A stretch of 64,000 nucleotides of DNA from Macrolepiota albuminosa (Eukaryota; Basidiomycota; Agaricomycetes; Agaricales; Agaricaceae): positions 2,790,001 to 2,854,000 of the forward strand of contig JAMWFC010000046.1 of the NCBI GenBank assembly GCA_027475525.1, read 5' to 3'. The notes beneath the pieces were generated by a model. It was given only the letters and a program-made list of their open reading frames with translations, did no database searches and was not told where the DNA came from. Numbering within the stretch: the first letter of the stretch is position 1; each line of letters opens with the position of its first letter. Below are positions 1 to 8,723 of the stretch, one piece after another. Made by a program: the position numbers and the translations under genes.

Positions 1-210
1 CCCCTTTCCACACTCCCTTTCTAGACACTCACTCAGTACTCAAATACCTACACTGCTATACCTAGCTCAAACTCCAGACCATGCTATTTTGATGTCTGCT
101 GTGGTGCTATTGTCACTTACGAGACAGTCTGGAACCATTGTAATTGTCCTAGATACCAACTCAATGCCTTGGCATTCATTTAGTGGCTCCAAGATAGGAA
201 TCAGTCTGAT

Positions 211-906
211 TCTAACAAGCATGAGTGGTGTACTAGTAGCCATTGTGAGGAGCAAACAGAAGCTATAGACAATGTTAATCATGGGTCAAGGAAATGGGCT
301 CAGATGACAAGATTTACATTCATCTATAATGTGATAGATGAAATAAATGCCACACAACTGTGGTCTCCAACCAGAAAGGAAGGGAATGAAATTGAGATGC
401 AAGACCAGGAACAGCTGACTTTATCATGCAGTACCTCACCTGACATTACCATGTCTCATGAACCTAGCTTTACAGACAAGAAATCAGAGACTGGAGACTA
501 TAACAATAGAACTAATTCTAATTCTGAGACTCACACATCTGCTGTTGAATCAGAGACTGATGAATATGAATTTGATGATGAAAATCTTGATACCATAACT
601 TAGACTGATGCACAGACAATCTTGGCTGCACAGGAAAATCAAAATATGCTGGAAGAGGAAGAAACCTCCTTCAGGCTCATATTGAGTCTGCACATCTCTC
701 AGAAATATATTCAGTTGATTCAGGGTGCAACTTTAGATGGAGACAAGCTAGATGAAGTTACTTTGTACCATCTTCAAAATCCTACTCAAGAATCTGTTGA
801 CACCAATACTCCAGATGATCAGTTCTATTTTAAAATATTTAGCAGACAAAAGGGGCAGATGCAAAGCAAAGAGAGCTTAAATGATGTGAGCAGTTATGAA
901 CACTGA
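211..906 (+). pseudogene. Unrecognised acidic ORF with one internal stop
   Basis: A single plus-strand frame is open from 211, with its first ATG at 304, to a TGA at 904-906. It is broken only by a TAG at 601-603; reading continues in the same frame beyond it. The predicted product is rich in Asp, Glu, Ser and Thr, with an acidic run around 545-590, and has no domain, signal peptide or membrane segment that I recognise. The base composition is AT-richer than the gypsy elements to the right. It may be the end of a host gene or of another transposon. There is no support for a function. Confidence 0.3.
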
Positions 907-1132
907 AAAACACACAGAAGACATCTTTGCACGATCTTTGCACAGAGCAACAATAGCAAATAAGAAAGACAACATTGCTCGTAATATTTGACGCAAGAAT
1001 TGTTACCTCCGCCATTCCATATCTAGGTCGCGTTTCATATCCGGGTTATTGATAGGTTTACGAGATCTTACCATCGTTTTATATCATCCATCCTCTGCGT
1101 ACAGGAAATATATACATCCAATAATGAAATCT

Positions 1133-1931
1133 TTACAGGTATGTAGGTAATACATCGTGAACAGACGTTAATGGACCCCAGTATCTCTCAAGCAGATCTT
1201 TAAATGAAATGGAGCCCGGCAAAAGAAGTGAAGGATTCACAACATTATCAGATGACAATTGCATGACCTTCGAAGTAAGCGTTAGCCTAGGGAATGGGAC
1301 GGGTATATAACACACCTGGTCTCGCGTGACGGTGAATAAGTTCGTTGGAAGCTTCTCCAAAATGGCGCCTTGGAGCAAGCCAACTCCATATGGGATAGAG
1401 ATAATAGGTCGATAGCGTTTGTTGTATTTCAAGGTTAACTCCATCAGTTGTTTGAAGGTGAAAACTATGAATGCGTTCTGCATTTTTTTAAACAAAATCC
1501 GTAGAAGGATCGGACATACTTTCAGGCCCGCCAGCCTCTATTATGCTACCTGAAACCGACTTGTTAACATCAGGATCGTCTCGTGCAATGATTTCGACAG
1601 CTTTGGCAAGATCTTCAACATACACCGGCTGAAAGCGTGAAGTTCCGCCACCAAAAACAGGCAGAAATGGAAGGAACTTCGATAGCCGAGAGAACCTCTG
1701 ATAGTAGCCTTGACATTGAGCAAAGCCCACATAGTTGAGAAGGATTCTCACGTTGAAAAAATCATCCTCAGGACCAAAGACAAGACTCGGCCGGATAATA
1801 GTCACATCTGGACAGATGTGCAGAATGGAATTTTCGGCCAGACCTTTCGATTTAGCATACATAACTTCGCTTTGGGGATCGGCACCTATGGCGCTGAAAT
1901 GGATAAGTTTTGCACCAACTCCCTTGGCAGC
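1133..1931 (-). CDS. NDUFA9-like mitochondrial complex I accessory subunit, 3' half, cut by gap
   Basis: This is the C-terminal 213 residues of an atypical short-chain dehydrogenase of the NDUFA9 (39/40 kDa) family, a nucleotide-binding accessory subunit of respiratory complex I at the matrix side of the inner mitochondrial membrane. Exons on the minus strand are 1931-1752, 1697-1520, 1464-1316 and 1267-1133. The three introns (1751-1698, 1519-1465, 1315-1268; 54, 55 and 48 bp) are all GT-AG, and removing them restores the family motifs. Those are an IRPSLVFGPEDDFFN block, a FLPFLPVFGGG block, FQPVYVEDLAKAV, GGPE followed by a FKQLMEL helix, and a TRDQV...SDNVV block near the end. The gene is still open where it meets the N gap at 1932, so its N-terminal Rossmann half is missing from the window. 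Fungal members are about 380-400 aa. It is the only clear host gene here. Confidence 0.88.
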
Positions 1932-2031
1932 NNNNNNNNNNNNNNNNNNNNNNNNNNNNNNNNNNNNNNNNNNNNNNNNNNNNNNNNNNNNNNNNNNNNN
2001 NNNNNNNNNNNNNNNNNNNNNNNNNNNNNNN
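1932..2031. other. Scaffold gap of 100 N
   Basis: There are exactly 100 N, so the true length is probably unknown. The NDUFA9 gene runs into it from the left. Unrelated repeat sequence follows on the right, so the two sides cannot be assumed to be contiguous. Confidence 0.99.
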
Positions 2032-2322
2032 TTCTACTTGCCATATTGCCTGCCATACCTCCTTTATCTCTGATGCCCCAGGTGCTGCATTGTCTGACTC
2101 TCAATTTTTGATATGCTCTACTCATGTCTACAAACCAGCCAACTCATTTTTAATAGCCACACATGCCACTAAAGTAGCATCTCTGACTCCAAATGCTCTG
2201 TCTCTGTCATGAATCGCCGTATTATGCTCTTGCTGCATGGCCTCCCAAGCATGCCATTTCTGCAGAAAATTCTTTTGCATGTGGTGCAATTGTAAAGTTA
2301 TCTGATGCTTATTTGCCAGATG
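2032..2322 (-). other. Unassigned sequence with a short open minus frame
   Basis: This stretch lies between the gap and the breakpoint of the B1 gag (about 2323), where similarity to the 31.07-kb gag copy stops. On the minus strand a frame is open from the breakpoint to a TAG near 2143, about 60 codons. It is rich in Gln, His, Lys and Glu and looks helical. I do not recognise it. It may be a fragment of another repeat joined to B1 by deletion or by misassembly. Confidence 0.35.
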
Positions 2323-3840
2323 CTGATAGCGTTTAGCTGGAGTACTTTGTAAATTAGTGCTTGTTGAGGAGTTGCCTTGGCTTCTGTTGTTGCCGTGCTA
2401 TTCAGGTTGCTTGTTGCTAAGTTCCCGGGGTTCCGACGGTGCCACTCGTCAATGCGTCTCTGAAACGTCTTATGTTTGGGATAAAGGGGAATGTTAGCGC
2501 CCGAAGGTAAGACTAGTTTCCCGTCCATTCCACGGCACGCCTTCCCTTGTCGCAGATACTGTTCAAGAATAGCGCACCTACCCTGGGTCATGGTATGTCC
2601 TGCCTCGCCACAAAAATGGCAAAGTCCCATCTGTACGTTGTTTCTAGGCACCAAAAGACTAGTCGAGATTAAGGTTTCCAGTTTATTCATGACATTAGTG
2701 ACTGCATTGTTGATGGCATTTTCCAAATTCTCCTTCTTGACGTACCCATTACGGTTATTGGCGGCGCTAGGCGCTGGCGACTCTATCTTGGGTGCCATTC
2801 CTCCATGGTCCGTGCCAGGTTGCTGCAATGGTATACCCGTATCCGTGCCTTTTAATACCCACTTTCCTGCCTCAAAGACCTTTTCTATGTTGTAGGGTTT
2901 CTCGGGGTGATGGTCATGCATAATGATCTCCAAGCGTCGTGCAATCTTAGTTCATAATGAGGTCGGGAATCCTTGTTGAAACAAACGGCGCTCCTTGTTC
3001 CCATATAACTTCCCATTTTGGACCAGCCATCTCGCTATCCGCTGGAAGTCACGATAATAAGTTGATAACGCTCCTAGGGTATAGATCCCAGCCGCAAAGA
3101 TGTCCTGTACTAGCTTCTGGATCTCCATTACCATATAATGCGTAGCTTCTTCAGCGCCAGGATATAAATGAATGATAGCCTTTTTCCATTCATCATAGAT
3201 AAAAGGCCTTGGTGCTGCGTCACTAGTAAGTCCTTGGAACTCCTTCAACCCTGTCCATGATTCAGCTGTATCGTATGAGACATATCTGGCGGCGTATTCC
3301 TTCATCTGTGTATCGTCGGTCACCCGGCAATCGCGTAGCAAATATTCCAACTCTTTGAAATACTGCGTTAGTTCATGGGGCTTCGTTTCATCCCATTTTG
3401 GCAACAAGAAGTGGTTTTTGGGCAGCATGCGCTGATTGTTTGGCTGATCCATACTGATAGGTGTGTTTGTCAAGGTAGGAAGGGTGGTGGTGCTTGTGTT
3501 ACTTAGCGTCGATGTTGTAGGTACCAGCTCAGTTGGCTCCGAGTCGCTAGGTTCTGGCAATAATAACCTAGATAACTCTTTTAGAGGAGTAAGCGGCATA
3601 TGGTTTTTACCTGCTAAGTACTTAAACGGTCAGGAAAAAGGGAAAAAGCTTTCGGCTAGGCTGTCTGGGGCGGCCTCAAGCTCCTGATCCAAAGTCTGTC
3701 TCGGTAGCGTGCCTGGTAAGTGTGGTGAGTCGGTGGTACTTGGTTCAAACGCGTTCTCCAACAGGAGGTGGCACTGTCGCTGGGCTCGAGTTTTCGGCGG
3801 AATTCTGTCTCAGAAGAACCCCTTGCGGTGGGCTCCAAAA
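2323..3840 (-). pseudogene. Element B1 gag fragment (gypsy)
   Basis: Minus-strand gag of a Ty3/gypsy element, collinear with the gag at 30606-32513 and with the plus-strand gag at 34550-38266. The conserved blocks are the region downstream of a Pro/Thr/Ser-rich leader (QYFKELEYLLRDC, then KEYAARYVSYDTAESWTG), LSTYYRDFQRIARWL, and a zinc knuckle CHFCGEAGHTMTQGRC near 2575-2625 with the unusual spacing CX2CX4HX6C. It is read in two pieces, 3599-2952 and 2933-2298. The last codons are foreign, so gag is truncated at about 2323 and no protease or pol of B1 is in the window. Immediately 5' lies the primer-binding site, and then the LTR at 3841. Confidence 0.8.
3820..3837 (-). promoter_or_regulatory. 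Candidate primer-binding site of B1
   Basis: Reading the minus strand, three bases after the LTR end comes TGGAGCCCACCG. The same sequence sits at the same offset in B2 (32589 downward) and in A2 (34553 upward). It begins with TGG, as expected for a site complementary to a tRNA ending in CCA; that tRNA would end CGGTGGGCTCCA. I cannot name the tRNA. Confidence 0.6.
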
Positions 3841-4659
3841 TGATGACGCCAACTGTGGTTGAGTGCGCTGGACGTATACGCAGTACAACGCCATCTCCAG
3901 CGCTTGGCATGCGTAGTTGTGAGGAGTCCTGACAGGGTCCCGGTGTGCTCAAGTAGAGGTGGTAAAATGATGCACTAGATTATAGCGCTTCGGGGGCTAC
4001 CTGGCAGACGGTAAGCATTGTAGTTTAGACAAAGATATTAAAGAAAAGATGAGTAGCGCAGCGTATTGTGCCCGTAGGTGGCACTGTAAACAATGAAGAC
4101 GAGATAGACGAGGCTAGTGCCCGACTTAGTGATGAAGTCAAAGGAAGCTAGTGCGATTTGAACGCTAAGTGTAACTGTGTGTGTGCAAGGGGTTACAATT
4201 CGTTGTTATATACATGTAAAGTAGCTATTTTATATACTATGCGCTACTGTGTTTGCCAAGATACAAGTCCATCTGCGGCGCTACCTCCTAGCGCCTCTCC
4301 TCATGGTTTCCTCTAACGGTGACCTGTCAACGGCGACCTTTTGCACATGAATGACGGCGACCAACGGCGTTCTGACCCACGGCGACCAGCAGCGACTCTC
4401 CAAATGGCCAGGCTGTTTTGGTGTATGGTCAGAAAATCCTTGACAGACGCTGTGAGCACTAATGTCAGCGCTACACATTGTACTAGTTCCTGACAGGTCC
4501 AGATGTCGGATTTAAGTATATCCAGTGCTGCCATCATTGATCCTTTTAGACTTCTGATTGAAGTGCCTCGTCAAATGGCAGCGCCTGCTGCTGGCTCCTT
4601 TTGGAAGTGATCAGGGTTTAGTTAGAGTTCTCTCCCGCCATCGTGTTAGCACTATACGT
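3841..4659 (-). repeat. LTR-B of element B1, outer part (interrupted)
   Basis: On the plus strand it starts TGATGACGCCAACTG and matches 17098-18166 and 32593-33808. It is cut at 4659 by element A1 and resumes after the duplicated ACGT at 13424, ending at 13713 in CCTATCA. In sense orientation (minus) it is the 5' LTR of B1. A TATATAAAATAG-type TATA box is visible on the minus strand near 4220-4235. Confidence 0.85.
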
Positions 4660-5615
4660 TGATGACGCCCAAAGTTTGGTCAGTAACAAATGTAACAAAA
4701 GTGTTACCGTACCAAGAGTGTGCGTTGGGCGCGCTAAAAGTGATGAGAGGAGTCCCGGGCAGGTCCCAGAGAACGCGTCTGTGAAAAAGAGGAAAAAGTC
4801 GGTAACGGGGTCGGCAAGTGTAAAGCGCTAAGGTAAAGCGCCTAGGAAAGAGCGGTAAGCGAACACGGCAAAGGTAAGCGGCAAGAGCACGGTAAGCTTA
4901 GCGAAGTCTAAGCGTCGATAATGCCTGCCGTAGTTGCAAGGCGCGAGTGTGTCGAGTGTTGGCGAGCGTCTGTAACTACCGATGAGTTCGACGTTGCCGA
5001 CCGTAGCGTAAATGAGCTCTTGAGCGTAAGGGAGACTGAGGAAAGGGGAGTAAACTGTGGTCTATTCGTCTGATCTGATGATGTCTATGTACAAATCGGT
5101 AAGTACTTTTATACTACAATGAGTTCGCCGTCGCCAGTGGCTAATGACGCCAGAGTGCGGTAAACTAGAAAATTTCAAAGGGGTAGCTCCAACGGTTTCA
5201 GATCCCTACCGTCCATTCAAGAGCCTTAGCGACGCCAGGCGACAGATCGCGAAGCTAAACCATCACTCCATCACCCTTCTGTCTGTCAGAACACCTAAGC
5301 GACGTTGGGCGCCAAATCGAGACGGTAAGCGGTGTCAGACGCCAAGGTCAAACGCCAAGCTGTCCGTCAGTTTTTGATAGATCATCAGGCTTCTCGCTAA
5401 GCGCTGTCGTCAGTGACTGATGCCATCTGTCAGTTGTCATTCTTGCTGCCGTCGGCGCTATCATTGATTGGATCTGCTTCTTGCCGTGCGCGGCCGTCAG
5501 AAATGGCTTAAAATGGGTAGAACGCGTGCGCTAAGTTCGGAACGAGTGCGGCAAGGTTTCCGGAGCCGGTGCCGAGCCTGCCGTTGATGCGCCTAACCTG
5601 TATGGGGTCCTATCA
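4660..5615 (-). repeat. 3' LTR of A1 (LTR-A)
   Basis: 956 bp. On the plus strand it starts TGATGACGCCCAAAG and ends TGGGGTCCTATCA, so in sense orientation it runs TGATAGG...CATCA. It belongs to an LTR-A subgroup shared with the solo LTR at 37155-38117. The other LTR-A copies (for example 26046-26983) differ in the roughly 100 bp next to the TGATAGG end. Confidence 0.92.
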
Positions 5616-5634
5616 TCTCCCCCCAACTGAAAAA
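5616..5634 (-). promoter_or_regulatory. Polypurine tract beside the A1 3' LTR
   Basis: On the minus strand, AGTTGGGGGGAGA directly abuts the TGATAGG start of the 3' LTR, as expected for the plus-strand DNA primer of a gypsy element. The same tract occurs beside the B2 LTR (18167 onward) and before the A2 3' LTR (58980-58992). It fixes the minus strand as the sense strand of A1 even though the nearest gene lies on the plus strand. Confidence 0.8.
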
Positions 5635-5717
5635 TTGACTGTCCTCAGTCACCAAATAAGGCTACCGTTACCGTTTTTGTGACAAGTGGCCCGTGCGTTC
5701 TTGAGATTTGGTTTATA

Positions 5718-5871
5718 GTCCTGGCGCATGAGTTTGGACTTCGTCTCTCCTCCACATCTTTACCTGGCGCTCTATTAAAAAAATATGTCTTTCCGTCCTG
5801 GCGCATGAGTTTGGACTTCGTCTCTCCTCCACATCTTTACCTGGCGCTCTATTAAAAAAATATGTCTTTCC
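5718..5871. repeat. 77-bp exact direct duplication over the start of the antisense gene
   Basis: 5718-5794 repeats as 5795-5871 with a period of 77 bp, including a second copy of the start codon region. It is one of at least 23 duplications in the window with the same period and is probably an unmerged k-mer overlap. The start at 5862 is the one in frame with exon 1. Confidence 0.9.
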
Positions 5872-8296
5872 GAATTCCAACTCCGCCCCCCGTCCCATCT
5901 CGCGAGGCTCAAGACGCTGCCTCTTCCTACATCGCCAAGGCCAACAACTTTATCAAGCGCATCGAGGGTGTGGGCGCGGAGGCGCCTTCAAACTTGGTGA
6001 TCGCGGTAATGAAGTTGTTGGAGCGCTGGTACGAAGTTCGTGTCCTTGGCGTAGGCTGGGACAAGGAGATCGAAGTGCGGGAGTGGTGCCGAGCGCGGTA
6101 CGTGGATAATCTGGGGTCTGAGTGGCTGGGTCCCTTCTCTCGCTTTGTAAGTTTTTATGATTGCTTGCCACGTCGCTAGCTAACTGATTCCCTAGGCGCC
6201 TCCTCCCGTTCCAACCATTGAGGACGAACTGGAGGACATCCTCTCTGGCGCCTTGCCAATGACGGTAAGCGCGCCAGCGCCTGAGTGAGTATCTCTAACT
6301 GTACTTTCTAACTTAGCTGTGGTCTGATCTATCTCCTCACAGCAAGCAAGAGGTGTTGGCGCCTCTCGCCAACCTGCAGGTCGATGCAGAGATGGCGGCA
6401 ATTCGCGAGAGTGTGCTGGAAGAGGCCTCCCGTGACGCCAAGGAGAGGACCAAGGCGTTGGAGGAGCGAGAGGTCGTTGGCGAGTCCCTGGTTGCTAGCG
6501 AGAAGTCGCCAGTTGCCAGGAGGCAGATGTCTGATGTGAAGGATTCCCGCGCCGGTAGTGCCCAGAGCCCAGCACTGCCGGCAAGCAAATCGGGCTCTCC
6601 AGTCAAGCCTGGCAAGACTTTGAAAAAGAAGGTAAGTTTGAGGGTTCTTACCGCTGGCGACTTCTGCTTATCCCACTCTCAGTCTCGTAAGGCTGCCGCC
6701 CCTCGTTACACGGTAAGTTCGTTGCGCCAAGGTACTTTCCTTGCTAACCAACCATTTGACAGGCGCCAACGCAAACTTCCTTTAGCGACGCAGAGCTGAA
6801 GGGTTTGTTGGTGGCACGACGAGATGAGGCGGTTTTGGATGGAGGAATGGAGGCGGGGGTGGTCTTGCCAGAGATGAAGGACAAGAAGACGGCAAGTCCG
6901 GCGGCAAGACGGGAGTTCAAGGACTCCCAAGGAGCGGTAAGCACTTTGGCTTTCCTTGCCGCTTTCGTTAACATTCTTGTAGTGCGACAAGTGCTGGGCC
7001 GACAACGACCCAGAGGGGTGTTGGTACCCCACTGGTGGCCAGCCCTGCTACCGGTGCGGTACGCTTAAACAGGCCTGCACTCTGGACGGCGCTAAGAGTC
7101 GAGAACGCGGTGGAGCTCCCGACGCGGTAGTGGAGCGCACTTTCAAGCGTGCCGTCCTCGTCAAAAGGGCGCGGGAGTTCGTTGAGGGGGAGAGGAAGAA
7201 GCAGGCCGCTGGCGACGCGGCGACGATTAGCAAGAGTTCCCTGGCGCTGCCGACGCGTCAAGGGGACGAGTCTGCAACAGTCGGCAACCATGGCGCCGGA
7301 GAGCGCCAAGGGACTACGGTCCCTTCAAAACGACAAGTCTCTTCGCCCGCCAAGGGGAAGGGCAAGGCCAAACGTGCGCGGGTAGAGTCTCCTCCCTCTG
7401 CCCCTGAAGACGTGGAGATGGAGGAGCTGGAGAAGGCGCTTGCCGCCAGTCGCCTACCGCCAAGGGACACTGAAGCCGGGCCCAGCAAGTTGCTCTCCCC
7501 AATCCACTTGAGAGGGGCTTCTCTGCCAACCGCCGACGAAGACGACGCGGTAATGGACCCGCTGCCAAGGGAAGAGCCTCAGGAGGTGGAACCCTCGGCA
7601 ATGGCAGCAAGGGGAGCGGGAAGCCCTATGGCTATGGCTGGTGACGAGGACGTGGAGGGGGAGCCAGACGAGACCTTGGCGACCCAGCGCGAAGGTGACG
7701 AGGAAGAGGCCCCCGCCAAGGAAGCGGTAGCGGGAGAGGGTGAGGGAGAGGCATCGGCAAGGGAGGTAGTGGCAGAAGTCGAGGGCGCGGCAGGAGTTGC
7801 CAGGGAGGAGCCAGAGTGGCACTGGCTACCTCCCTACGGTAACGTTGCCCCCTGGGAAGTCTCAGACCCTGAGGACGTTGCCGGATTGGAGCCAAGGCGC
7901 CCCGTGATCGCCAGGGTCGATCCCACTTGGACTCCCCAGCCACAGCCAACGGTTACTGGCGACGCTTTCCAGTGGCTGGGGCAAGACCTCGTTTACCCGG
8001 TCATTGCGCTAAATCCTCGCGAGATGCTGGAGCGGTATTCGAGGAGGGCGGCAACGATGGCAACGTCGATGGAACGGGAACGGGAACGGGTGCGGGGACA
8101 GCTCATGGCGCTTCGCTTGCGCTACTCCAACTTGGGGCGCAGCCTGCGCGTTCTGCGAGATTACCAGGACGACTGCCAAGCCGCCATGGATTGGCAAACC
8201 GCCAACAACATCTTGCCGGGCGACCTTTTACCGCTTCGCGACTCCTCTTTGCCGATTTCCGACGACTCTTTGCCGCTGGAAGATGAGAGCGACTGA
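5862..8296 (+). CDS. Antisense spliced gene of A1: Zn2Cys6-cluster-like protein (copy 1)
   Basis: Predicted product about 726 aa from six exons: 5862-6146, 6196-6284, 6343-6631, 6683-6712, 6763-6936 and 6983-8296. The introns are 46-58 bp and all GT-AG. Exon 2 could also end at 6264, but the A2 copy keeps only the 6284-type donor. The protein has a helical N-terminal domain (residues about 15-95, with RWYEVRVLG and a WD near its end), a Lys/Glu-rich middle, and a six-cysteine cluster C290-x2-C-x8-C-x8-C-x2-C-x6-C321 that opens the last exon. A Lys/Arg-rich stretch, a long acidic linker, and a C-terminal helical region rich in Arg/Glu/Leu follow. Fungal Zn2Cys6 regulators normally have x6 in the second gap, so this is a variant; nuclear DNA binding is an inference. 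It lies between pol and the 3' LTR, convergent with pol. Confidence 0.78.
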
Positions 8297-8723
8297 GCGG
8301 ACCTTAGCGTAGAGTGGCCGCTTATGTATATAATTTTCTTTGCTGTCGTGATATATATCTGTTTTTGCCGCCTCCTTGCAGAGTGGACGGGTAAGCCTAG
8401 TAGTCTGAGTTAGCGCAACCGCAAAGAGCGAAGCAAGTAAAGTTAAGAGAAAGTAAGCGGCAAGCCTTGTAAGGTAGGTTTTAGTAAGAGGAGTAGTAGG
8501 TGAGGGACTTAGTCAAATTTTGAGGAAAAGGGAAACGCTCAGTAGATCATCATAGCGAAAAACCCTTGGCGAGAGTTGCGCAAGGCGCTAAGCGTTAGCA
8601 ACACGCTAGCGCTGCGGCTTGACTATGTAAGAAATTGTCTGTTGAATATAGTATAGTAAGTATCGGCAAGAAAGATAAGTACAGTAAGTAATAGAAAATG
8701 AAAGCTTATCAGTATAGTCTTTT
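8297..8723. other. Convergent spacer between antisense gene and pol, with a conserved block
   Basis: This 427-bp non-coding stretch lies between the stop of the antisense gene and the stop of pol. It holds a block (about 8526-8575: GGGAAACGCTCAGTA, then ATCATCAT) that recurs at 23160-23205 in B2 and, inverted, at 56237-56283 in A2. It probably contains the two convergent 3' ends. I see no ORF. Confidence 0.6.

Noticed and set aside
1710..2125. ORFs spanning the first N gap
   Set aside because: The runs of X are gap bases; they do not represent coding sequence.
3656..3952. Short ORF starting in LTR-B and repeated at 17006 and 32408
   Set aside because: It recurs because the LTR recurs; it runs from the LTR into an alternative frame of the gag leader, whereas the gag frame is supported by alignment.
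6265..6342. Splice donor of exon 2 at 6265 in the A1 antisense gene
   Set aside because: It gives an open frame, but the A2 copy has AT instead of GT there, while the donor at 6285 and acceptor at 6342 are conserved and in phase in both copies.
7314..7949. Minus-strand Pro/Arg/Leu-rich ORFs opposite the antisense gene of A1
   Set aside because: They are shadows of a GC-rich exon; no splice or homology support, and the plus frame is conserved between copies.
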